Translations under genes and position numbers: made by a program
Notes under the pieces: model-generated
Seen by the model: only the letters and a program-made list of their open reading frames with translations
Told to the model about the DNA's origin: nothing
Databases searched by the model: none
Assembly: GCA_021827245.1 (NCBI GenBank)
Contig: JAKAWN010000407.1
Location: 1 to 6,102, forward strand
Origin: Acidobacteriota bacterium
Lineage (GTDB): Bacteria; Acidobacteriota; Terriglobia; UBA7540
Reading direction: 5' to 3'
Length of the DNA stretch: 6,102 nucleotides
Shown: positions 1-6,087 of the stretch, one piece after another
Numbering within the stretch: position 1 is the stretch's first letter
Layout of the letters: each line of letters starts with the position of its first letter

Positions 1-269
1 TGATTCCCATCCTCGCGATTCAGAAATTCTCGGGCGAGCTCCTTCAGCCGCCGGAGATCGTTTCGCGCGGCTTTGTGCCGTTGGAGCAGGCCGAGGATTT
101 GGTGGACCGCGCCCGGCAAGTGATCCGCGAAGCGCTCGAAAAATCCAACCTCGAAGAGATCAGTGACTGGGGCGTCGTCAAAGACAAGATTCGTGCCGCC
201 CTCCGCAAGTTCTTTGACCGCGAGCTCGGCAAGCGCCCCATGGTGCTGCCCGTGATTTTGGAAGTGTAA
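1..269 (+). CDS. rnj: Ribonuclease J, C-terminal end (5'-truncated by window)
   Basis: The reading frame is open from the window edge (first full codon at 3) to TAA at 267-269, giving about 88 C-terminal residues. The run begins IPILAIQKFSGELLQPPEIV, continues with SRGFV, then has a helix of the type EDLVDRARQVIREAL, a second helix (KDKIRAALRKFFDREL) and the ending GKRPMVLPVILEV. This matches the C-terminal domain of RNase J, whose members commonly finish with a 'R-R-P-M-(I/V)-L-P-V-(I/V)-x-E-V' segment. RNase J is a metallo-beta-lactamase-fold 5'-3' exonuclease and endonuclease that acts in mRNA decay and rRNA maturation. The catalytic HxHxDH motif lies upstream of the window, so activity cannot be judged here. 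A GTG at 75 is internal and is not the start. No clear terminator follows; only a 4-bp CGAG/CTCG hairpin lies near 276-286. The identification rests on recognising the tail and is fairly secure. Confidence 0.82.
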   Translation, partial: IPILAIQKFSGELLQPPEIVSRGFVPLEQAEDLVDRARQVIREALEKSNLEEISDWGVVKDKIRAALRKFFDRELGKRPMVLPVILEV

Positions 270-343
270 CGATCCGAGCGTCTCGTGCCAAAAACTTGCG
301 GAACGCTTCTTATAGGATCGTATTCTTGAGTGGCTTGGCAGGA

Positions 344-2509
344 ATGGTAAAGGCTGGTACTGCGGTAATCGCACCCAGTGTGCAGATCGGCAGAGAAAAC
401 AACAAGCTCCGTGCCGAAGACCTCTGCATTCATGGCTGGTATCGTTTCATCTTATCCTTCCCTCCTCACTTGGTGCGCGATTACGTCCGGAGGTTCGGAA
501 TCGAACCTGGCGATGTCGTGCTTGATCCGTTCTGCGGGACCGGCACAACGCTCGTTGAATGCAAGAAACTCGGTATCGCGAGTGTCGGTATTGAGGCTAA
601 TCCCATGCCGTGCTTCGCAAGCCGGGTGAAAGTAGATTGGAACGTCGATCCCGAGGGCCTCCTTCAGCATGCCGAGGAGGTGGGCGCCAGGGCGACGCAA
701 AAGCTTGAGGAAGACGGACTTACCGAAACCCCCGATCTGCCGCTTTTCGGCCGTGCTGACGTAAAGAACCTGAAGCTAAGAAAGCTTCCAGAATCAAGCG
801 AAGAATTACTTCTCACGGATTCTATCAACCCTTTGCCACTCCATCGAGTGCTAATATTGCTCGAAGCTATGCAAGAGTCGAGGGATGATCGTTTCTTCCG
901 TTATGAACGGCTTGCTCTGGCAAATGCCCTTATATCGGGCATCAGTAATTTAGAGTTTGGTCCTGAGGTAGGAGTAGGCAGCCCGAAAACTGATGTACCC
1001 GCCGTCAGTCTCTGGTTACGCGCAATAACAAGAATGGTTGAGGACCTACGCGAAGTGCGAGCCAGCAACGAGGTAAGTTCGACGGTGCTCCCGGGCGATG
1101 CCAGACATCTCGCCCGATTGTTGTCAGAACGCTCGATCAGCGCTGTCATCACCTCCCCCCCATATCCGAACGAGAAAGACTACACGCGGACAACTCGACT
1201 GGAGTCTGTGCTTCTGGGATTCATTAGAACCAAACAACAGCTCCGGGGGCTGAAGGAGGACCTGGTCCGTTCGAATACAAGAGGCGTTTTCAAGGCGGAC
1301 CGTGATGACCTGCTTGTGGCTGACAACGATGAGGTTCAGGACATAGCGGACGCCATTGAGGAGCGGCGCATCGCTCTTGGAAAAACCTCAGGCTTTGAGC
1401 GTCTGTACGCGAGGGTCACCAGACTCTACTTCGGAGGAATGGCCAGGCACCTGTCTGAGCTGCGCTCGGTCTTGCGCTCCGGTGCTCAGCTTGCCTTCGT
1501 AGTCGGCGACCAGGCTTCATACCTCCGCGTCATGATTCGCACCGGCGAACTGCTTGCAGACATTGCAAAATCGCTGGGCTACGAAGTCATAGGCATTGAT
1601 CTGTTCCGCACCAGGCTGGCGACAGCAACGAAAGAGCAACTCCGTGAAGAGGTCGTTCTGCTCAGATGGCCGGGGAGCAGGAGAAAAGGAAAGGCCAAGC
1701 CGATGGTAAACCAAAAGACCGTGTACGGCCAAATCATCGAAAGAATTTTCGCGTCCAAGTTCAAGCGAGGAATGCGCGAGGTAAATTTCGATCGGGACGA
1801 GCTAGCCAAGATAGCAGATGAATTGAAGCTTGACCCTAAAAATCTTGGAGATTTGATTTACAGTTTCCGCTACCGGGCCGCACTGCCGGAGAGCATTCAA
1901 GGGAAGGCCGGTGAGGGAGAAACTTGGATCATCCGTCCTGGCGGGCGCGGCAAGTATCGCTTGGTTTTGGTTCCAAACAAGCCAATAGCTCCAAATGTGA
2001 ATCTCGCAACCACGAAGGTGCCCGATGCCACTCCGGGTGTTGTTGCCAAATACGCTCTCAGCGATGAGCAGGCGCTTTTGGCGAGAGTGCGATACAACCG
2101 ACTGGTAGACATCTTTACCGGCGTGGCGTGCTATTCGTTGCAGAATCACCTCCGGACTGCCGTCCCGAACATGGGCCAGGTTGAAACGGACGAAATTTAC
2201 GTAGGCGTGGACAAGAGGGGCGCTCATTACGTTTTTCCGATCCAGGCGAAGGGCGGAAATGACAGACTAAGCATCGTCCAGATAGAGCAGGACGTTGCGG
2301 TCTGCGCCCATAAGTTCCCGTCCCTGATTTGCAGACCTATTGCAGCGCAGTTCATGGCGGATGACGTGATTGCTCTGTTCGAATTTGAAGACAGCGAAGA
2401 CGGTCTCGCCATCTCGGCAGAGAAGCACTACAAACTTGTCCCACACGACGAAGTCACGGCCGACGATTTGGAGAAATATCGCCTACGTAATGATGATGGA
2501 GAGCAATAG
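344..2509 (+). CDS. Fused DNA methyltransferase / PD-(D/E)XK-like nuclease (single-chain restriction-modification protein)
   Basis: Numbering is from ATG 344 (721 aa). Residues 1-450 form an S-adenosylmethionine-dependent DNA amino-methyltransferase. A motif-X-like helix (WYRFILSFPPHLVRDYV) is at 32-48, motif I (VVLDPFCGTGTTL) at 58-70, motif II (GIEANP) at 82-87, a motif-III-like GDARHL at 251-256, motif IV (ITSPPY) at 269-274 and a motif-VI-like strand (GAQLAFVVGD) at 380-389. SPPY favours N4-cytosine methylation, though N6-adenine is not excluded. Residues 454-721 form a second module. Its core is ETDEIYVGVD (614-623) followed by YVFPIQAKGG (629-638) and a helix VQIEQD, which fits a PD-(D/E)XK nuclease with the QxK variant seen in Mrr-type enzymes. 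Putative catalytic residues are D616 or E617, Q634 and K636. The likely role is DNA restriction with self-protection in one chain. ATG 344 was chosen because the residues before it look unlike the family; AGGA directly abuts it, which is poor spacing. A TTG at 296 would add 16 residues, and TTG 326, with AGGA 8 nt upstream, is also possible. Parts of the gene are less GC-rich than the flanking genes (25/60 at 781-840), which suggests acquisition. Confidence 0.8.
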   Translation: MVKAGTAVIAPSVQIGRENNKLRAEDLCIHGWYRFILSFPPHLVRDYVRRFGIEPGDVVLDPFCGTGTTLVECKKLGIASVGIEANPMPCFASRVKVDWNVDPEGLLQHAEEVGARATQKLEEDGLTETPDLPLFGRADVKNLKLRKLPESSEELLLTDSINPLPLHRVLILLEAMQESRDDRFFRYERLALANALISGISNLEFGPEVGVGSPKTDVPAVSLWLRAITRMVEDLREVRASNEVSSTVLPGDARHLARLLSERSISAVITSPPYPNEKDYTRTTRLESVLLGFIRTKQQLRGLKEDLVRSNTRGVFKADRDDLLVADNDEVQDIADAIEERRIALGKTSGFERLYARVTRLYFGGMARHLSELRSVLRSGAQLAFVVGDQASYLRVMIRTGELLADIAKSLGYEVIGIDLFRTRLATATKEQLREEVVLLRWPGSRRKGKAKPMVNQKTVYGQIIERIFASKFKRGMREVNFDRDELAKIADELKLDPKNLGDLIYSFRYRAALPESIQGKAGEGETWIIRPGGRGKYRLVLVPNKPIAPNVNLATTKVPDATPGVVAKYALSDEQALLARVRYNRLVDIFTGVACYSLQNHLRTAVPNMGQVETDEIYVGVDKRGAHYVFPIQAKGGNDRLSIVQIEQDVAVCAHKFPSLICRPIAAQFMADDVIALFEFEDSEDGLAISAEKHYKLVPHDEVTADDLEKYRLRNDDGEQ
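1687..1705 (+). promoter_or_regulatory. Possible internal ribosome binding site and start codon for a free nuclease
   Basis: AGGAAAGG at 1687-1694 lies 8 nt before an in-frame ATG at 1703-1705, which is good Shine-Dalgarno spacing. It is a better translation signal than any seen at the gene's own start. The ATG sits exactly at the junction between the methyltransferase and nuclease modules, after a basic linker (GSRRKGKAKP). Initiation here would give a 268-aa protein beginning MVNQKTVYGQIIERIF, which reads like the natural N-terminus of a stand-alone nuclease. Purine-rich stretches also arise by chance from Arg/Lys codons (the linker encodes RRKGKAK), so function is inferred. Confidence 0.4.
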
Positions 2510-2538
2510 GGCTTGACTCTAAAATCCAGAATAACCTC

Positions 2539-3414
2539 ATGCCGTGGATTCACGTTGTCTTTTTAGCCTTAGTTCAGGGATTGACCGAGCTTCTTCCCAT
2601 ATCGAGCTCGGCGCACGTCATCGTCGGCGCCGAACTGCTCCGCGAAAACATGTCCCAACCGGCCAACGCCTTGTTGCTGGTCTTGTTGCACACGGGAACG
2701 ATGTTTGCGGTCATCGTATATTTCTGGCGGCGCTGGCGTGCGGAATTCCTCTCGTCGTGGGCTGAATTTTATAATTACGCCAAACTCATCTTTGTGGGTT
2801 GCCTGTTTTCCGGACTCGTCGGTCTCCCCGTTATCGAAGTTGTTGAGCATATTTTGAGCCACGGTCGGCGTCGTGCGGACATCGAAGTCCTGTTTCATAA
2901 ACTCAACTGGATTGCCCCGGCTTTGGCCATTGTCGGTCTGCTGATTCTCTATGCCGGTCTGCGCGAGGCCCGCCGGCCCGAAGCGGACGGGCAGGAGCAG
3001 CCGCGCAGCATCGGCTGGGTGGAAACCATCGTGATGGGAATCCTGCAAGGATTCGCGATTCCGTTTCGTGGATTTTCCCGGTCTGGCTCGACGATTTCCG
3101 GCGGTCTGCTTTGCGGAGGGAGGCGGGGCGACATTGAATCGTTCAGCTTCGCTATGGGAGTCGCGATCACCCCTTTGGCCATTGCCCGCGAAGTATGGCG
3201 GGTGTACCACAAAACCCATCTCGCCGATCTGCCGGTGCACTTCATCGCCGTGCTGGCGCCAGGAGTACTGGGCATGGTCTGCTCTTTCGCCGCCGGTTTG
3301 CTCGCCCTGAAGTGGCTCTCGAACTGGCTGGAGGGGGGACGCTGGTATTGGTTTGGCGTTTACTGCCTCGTGGCGGCCGCGGTCGTCCAGGTGCTCTACC
3401 TGCGGGGATGGTAG
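2539..3414 (+). CDS. uppP: Undecaprenyl-diphosphate phosphatase (UppP/BacA family)
   Basis: This integral membrane enzyme (291 aa) removes a phosphate from undecaprenyl diphosphate, regenerating the lipid carrier for peptidoglycan and other envelope polymers. It also underlies the family's link to bacitracin resistance. The first family motif is at 13-26, QGLTELLPISSSAH, containing Q13, E17 and H26, which line up with E. coli E17, E21 and H30. The second motif is at 175-185, PFRGFSRSGST, with S180 and R181 at the place of the catalytic Ser-Arg. The usual PGxSRSG reads P-F-R-G-F-S-R-S-G here. Hydrophobic segments are visible near 4-30, 43-62, 82-102, 123-140, 160-176, 201-216, 232-256 and 268-288, consistent with about eight membrane spans. 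The length is slightly above the E. coli protein (273 aa). It starts at ATG 2539, 29 bases after the preceding stop, with no clear Shine-Dalgarno and no usable promoter in the gap. Read-through from upstream is therefore likely, or a promoter lies inside the preceding gene. Confidence 0.93.
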   Translation: MPWIHVVFLALVQGLTELLPISSSAHVIVGAELLRENMSQPANALLLVLLHTGTMFAVIVYFWRRWRAEFLSSWAEFYNYAKLIFVGCLFSGLVGLPVIEVVEHILSHGRRRADIEVLFHKLNWIAPALAIVGLLILYAGLREARRPEADGQEQPRSIGWVETIVMGILQGFAIPFRGFSRSGSTISGGLLCGGRRGDIESFSFAMGVAITPLAIAREVWRVYHKTHLADLPVHFIAVLAPGVLGMVCSFAAGLLALKWLSNWLEGGRWYWFGVYCLVAAAVVQVLYLRGW

Positions 3415-3459
3415 CAGTTCCAGCGCTGAGTGTGATAGTATTGGCGCTGGGATTGCTTT
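3413..3459 (+). terminator. Stem-loop overlapping the uppP stop codon, probable transcription terminator
   Basis: Bases 3413-3426 (AGCAGTTCCAGCGC) pair with 3444-3457 (GCGCTGGGATTGCT). The stem is 14 bp with no mismatch as RNA, including two G-U wobbles, and closes a 17-nt loop. It begins on the second base of the uppP TAG (3412-3414). Only a short T run (3457-3459) follows, so it is a weak intrinsic terminator by the usual rule. It could instead act as a 3'-end stabilising structure. Confidence 0.55.
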
Positions 3460-3502
3460 AAGAGGCTAGGTTTCGAGCGCCGGGTATCAGGACTTCCGAT
3501 AG

Positions 3503-3583
3503 AATGGTAAGTAGTGAGTGGTAAATTGGCTGCGTAACGTCCATAGCCTGTAATTCACCATTTAGAATTCACTATTTACCGTG
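3503..3583. repeat. Degenerate heptanucleotide repeats arranged as an imperfect inverted repeat
   Basis: On the + strand, 3503-3523 reads as three heptads, AATGGTA, AGTAGTG and AGTGGTA, followed by AATTGG. On the - strand, 3576 down to 3556 reads AATAGTG, AATTCTA and AATGGTG. Both fit roughly ARTRGTR. The two arms (3506-3526 and 3560-3580) can pair as RNA at 19 of 21 positions, including two G-U pairs, with a 2x2 internal mismatch and a 33-nt loop. On the + strand the right arm also appears as two near-identical 14-mers, AATTCACCATTTAG (3553-3566) and AATTCACTATTTAC (3567-3580). No T tract follows, so this does not look like a terminator. No family name is claimed. Confidence 0.6.
3526..3554 (+). 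promoter_or_regulatory. Candidate sigma70-type promoter for ftsK
   Basis: A -35 box TTGGCT (3526-3531, 4 of 6 to consensus) and a -10 box TGTAAT (3549-3554, 5 of 6) are separated by exactly 17 nt. The predicted transcript would start near 3561 and leave a leader of about 50 nt before ATG 3612. The boxes lie at the edge of and within the loop of the heptad inverted repeat, so the repeat arms flank the promoter. The position fits, as it comes after the uppP stem-loop. It remains a pattern match. Confidence 0.38.
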
Positions 3584-3611
3584 GTACGTACGTCTGTGGC
3601 CTGAGTCCAAA

Positions 3612-6002
3612 ATGCCATCTGGCTCGTCCGCTCAAGCCGGCCGTTCCCGCGATACCGAGGCCAAGTCTTCCCTCCTTGACCACCGCCGCCGCTCGGAACT
3701 TTTTGGTTTTTTGCTCATTGTTGCGGGCTTACTGCTGGTTTTAAGCCTAGTCTCCTACCACAGTACAGATGCCTCTTTCGATACCACCACTTCGAGCGCC
3801 GTTCACAACTGGGTCGGCTTTGTAGGGTCCTATACAGCGGACGCTTTACTGCAAATCTTCGGTTGGACAGCCTTCCTTCTTCCCCTGACGTTCTTCATCA
3901 GCGGCGGGAGCCTGTTCCTTGTCCGCCCCTTGCCGTCGCCGGGAGCGAAGGCTCTGGGCGCGGGATTGCTCATCGCCTCGCTCGCCTCGCTGCTGCAACT
4001 GTTTCCGCGCACGCCGCGTGTATTCGGCGTCATTCACGGCAGCGGGCTTATGGGATACCTGCTTGCCGCCGGACTCGTGAAGACGCTCAACTCTGCCGGG
4101 GCGTCGATTGTTGCCGGGGCGGTCTTTCTTTCTTCGCTATTTCTAGTGACGAGATTTTCCTTCTCGGCGACGGGCCGCTTTTTGAAAAAGGTCTCAGGCG
4201 CGGCGTTCGGTCCGGTCAGCCGTCGATGGTCCGCCTGGAGCGACGCACGGGAGCGGGGGCGTCTGCAGCGCCAGATGGCCCGGGAGCGGGCGCTCGGCAA
4301 GGAGCCGGTGGTGACGCGAAGTGCGGGCAGAAAAGTTGAGAGGCCCTCAGCCAAACCTGTCGTTCCCGCGCCGCCAGCCTCAGCCCCGGCGGGAGATCAA
4401 CCGGACGATTCGGAGCCCAGCTTTCAGGGGAGCGACGCGCTGCTCGTGCTGAGCGGAGGGAAGGATGCAGCCTCGCCCGAAACGTCGCGGACGACGTCGC
4501 CGAAAGTGGTTGCCAATAAGGGTCTCAAATACAAGCTGCCCAGCACGACGCTGCTCCGACTTCCGGAGGATCAGCAGGGCTTCGACGAGCAGGATCTGAA
4601 GGAGCGGGCGCAGCAGTTGGTGAGCAAGTTTGCCGAATTCGGGGTTACGGGCGCGGTCACGCAGATCCATCCCGGCCCGGTGGTGACCACGTTTGAATTC
4701 AAGCCCGAGGCAGGCATCAAGTACAGCCGCATTACGAATCTCGTTGACGACCTGTGCCTGGCAATGCGGGCGGAATCCATCCTGATCGAGCGCGTTGCTG
4801 GCAAGTCCACGGTCGGCATCGAGGTGCCGAATTTGCACCGCGAAATCATCTTCCTGCGCGAGGTTCTTGAGTCAGGCGAATTCGCGGCGTCGCTGTCCCG
4901 GCTGACGCTCTCTCTCGGCAAGGATATTACCGGCCGGGTGAAAGTGGGTGACCTCGCTCAGATGCCCCACTTGCTCATCGCCGGCTCGACCGGCTCCGGC
5001 AAGAGCGTGGCCATCAATTCCTTCATCGTTTCGCTGCTTTTCAAGTGTACGCCGGATGAAGTCCGCCTGATCCTGATTGATCCGAAGCGCCTTGAGCTCA
5101 ATCTGTATGACGGGATCCCGCACCTGTTCACGCCCATCGTCACCGAACCGAAGGTGGCGGCGAACGTGCTTCGGCGTGCCACGTTCGAAATGGAAGAGCG
5201 GCTGAAAACGCTGGCACAGCACGGCGTGCGAAACATCGAGCAGTACAACAAGCTGTTCGAGCCGGATTCAAACCTCAACCTCTTTGACGGCGATGGCCAG
5301 CAGGAATCTCCGCTGCCTTACCTGATTATCGTCATCGACGAGCTTGCAGACCTGATGATGGTTGAGCCGCAGAGCGTGGAAGAGTCGATCACGCGCCTGG
5401 CCCAGATGGCACGCGCTGTGGGCATTCATTTGATTCTTGCCACTCAGCGGCCTTCGGTGGACGTTATCACCGGACTCATCAAGGCCAACCTCCCCTCGCG
5501 CATCTCCTTCCGCGTCGCCTCAAAAGTGGATTCGCGCACCATCCTTGACTCGAACGGCTCCGAAGCTTTGCTCGGACGGGGAGACATGCTGTTTATGCCG
5601 CCCGCGAGCTCGCGCCTTGTTCGCCTGCACGGCCCTCTCGTGACCGAAAAAGAAATCAACAAGGTGGTGGACTGGTGGAAGTCACAGTCCGTCCCGCAGT
5701 ACAACGAGGAGTTCCTCCAGCCCTTGCGCGATCCGGATAAGGACGGTACGGCGGAAGAGGACGACGAAAGCTCTGCGGAGCTCGACGCCGTTTATGAAGA
5801 CGCGGTGCGGATCGTCGTCGAATCCGGCAAAGCCTCAACCTCGCTGCTCCAAAGGCGGCTGCGGCTCGGTTACGGCCGCGCCGCGCGCCTGCTGGACCTG
5901 ATGGAGAAAGACGGCATCATCAGCTCTCCCGATGGCGCAAGGCCGCGTGAAGTCCTGAAACGGCCCGAATGGCTGCAGGAAGTCGACGAGCCTCTCCGCT
6001 AG
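3612..6002 (+). CDS. ftsK: DNA translocase FtsK/SpoIIIE
   Basis: This is a membrane-anchored hexameric DNA pump (796 aa, close to SpoIIIE in size). It clears and aligns chromosome termini at the division septum and, in known systems, activates XerCD recombination at dif. After a short polar N-terminus come hydrophobic spans near 30-50, 76-103, 112-131, 143-157 and 163-181. A Pro/Ala/Arg-rich linker follows at about 185-300, much shorter than in E. coli FtsK. The alpha/beta motor has Walker A GSTGSGKS (458-465), LILIDPKRLEL (487-497), Walker B LIIVIDELADLM (571-582, D576 and E577), ATQRPS (610-615) and LLGRGDML (653-660). The C-terminal gamma winged helix (about 722-782) carries LRLGYGRAARLLDLMEKDGI and ends near ARPREVL. 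At the recognition helix, G755, R759 and D762 stand where E. coli has N, R and E for KOPS reading. It starts at ATG 3612; no strong Shine-Dalgarno is seen upstream (CTGAG only). All core motor residues appear intact. Confidence 0.96.
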   Translation: MPSGSSAQAGRSRDTEAKSSLLDHRRRSELFGFLLIVAGLLLVLSLVSYHSTDASFDTTTSSAVHNWVGFVGSYTADALLQIFGWTAFLLPLTFFISGGSLFLVRPLPSPGAKALGAGLLIASLASLLQLFPRTPRVFGVIHGSGLMGYLLAAGLVKTLNSAGASIVAGAVFLSSLFLVTRFSFSATGRFLKKVSGAAFGPVSRRWSAWSDARERGRLQRQMARERALGKEPVVTRSAGRKVERPSAKPVVPAPPASAPAGDQPDDSEPSFQGSDALLVLSGGKDAASPETSRTTSPKVVANKGLKYKLPSTTLLRLPEDQQGFDEQDLKERAQQLVSKFAEFGVTGAVTQIHPGPVVTTFEFKPEAGIKYSRITNLVDDLCLAMRAESILIERVAGKSTVGIEVPNLHREIIFLREVLESGEFAASLSRLTLSLGKDITGRVKVGDLAQMPHLLIAGSTGSGKSVAINSFIVSLLFKCTPDEVRLILIDPKRLELNLYDGIPHLFTPIVTEPKVAANVLRRATFEMEERLKTLAQHGVRNIEQYNKLFEPDSNLNLFDGDGQQESPLPYLIIVIDELADLMMVEPQSVEESITRLAQMARAVGIHLILATQRPSVDVITGLIKANLPSRISFRVASKVDSRTILDSNGSEALLGRGDMLFMPPASSRLVRLHGPLVTEKEINKVVDWWKSQSVPQYNEEFLQPLRDPDKDGTAEEDDESSAELDAVYEDAVRIVVESGKASTSLLQRRLRLGYGRAARLLDLMEKDGIISSPDGARPREVLKRPEWLQEVDEPLR

Positions 6003-6046
6003 CCCGTCACCGCTGTCCGCACTGGCCGTTGCCAACCCTCACATTC

Positions 6047-6075
6047 TTGACAGGAATTCAAACACGCCTGAGAAT
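6047..6075 (+). promoter_or_regulatory. Promoter of the downstream tRNA gene
   Basis: A perfect -35 box TTGACA (6047-6052) is followed after exactly 17 nt by GAGAAT (6070-6075), 4 of 6 to the -10 consensus. Transcription would begin near 6082, about six bases before the tRNA 5' end at 6088. It is the best promoter in the window. Its position in the 85-nt gap after ftsK suggests the tRNA is transcribed independently of ftsK. Confidence 0.65.
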
Positions 6076-6087
6076 GAGGATTCAAGT

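Noticed and set aside
276..286. CGAG/CTCG hairpin after the RNase J stop as a terminator
   Set aside because: It has only a 4-bp stem with a 3-nt loop and no T tract after it.
296..326. Possible promoter TTGCGG ... TATTCT before the methylase gene
   Set aside because: The -35 box matches only 3 of 6 bases, the -10 box 4 of 6, and the spacer is 19 nt. This is too weak to annotate.
1802..2227. 141-codon open frame on the - strand within the nuclease module
   Set aside because: It has no recognisable motif and lies within a coding frame whose nuclease signature is convincing, so it is a shadow.
2513..2541. TTGACT resembling a -35 box upstream of uppP
   Set aside because: At 17 nt spacing the -10 position reads CTCATG, which does not resemble TATAAT and overlaps the start codon. 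AATAAC is only 11 nt away.
2569..3240. Long open frame (223 codons) on the - strand opposite uppP
   Set aside because: It lies entirely within uppP, whose catalytic motifs are clear. Its translation is rich in Gln, Arg and Pro with no recognisable domain, as expected for an antisense shadow.
3584..3593. ACGTACGT / GTACGTAC palindrome upstream of ftsK as an operator
   Set aside because: It is a short self-complementary run of a kind expected by chance, with no second copy or known regulator site recognised.
3415..3611. CRISPR array or insertion-sequence remnant in the uppP-ftsK gap
   Set aside because: The repeats are 7 nt and degenerate, without spacers of uniform length. There is no transposase fragment or target-site duplication.
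3863..4339. 158-codon + strand frame inside ftsK
   Set aside because: It overlaps the ftsK membrane-domain region in another frame and is low in domain character (rich in Arg, Ala and Gly). GC-rich codons make such frames common.
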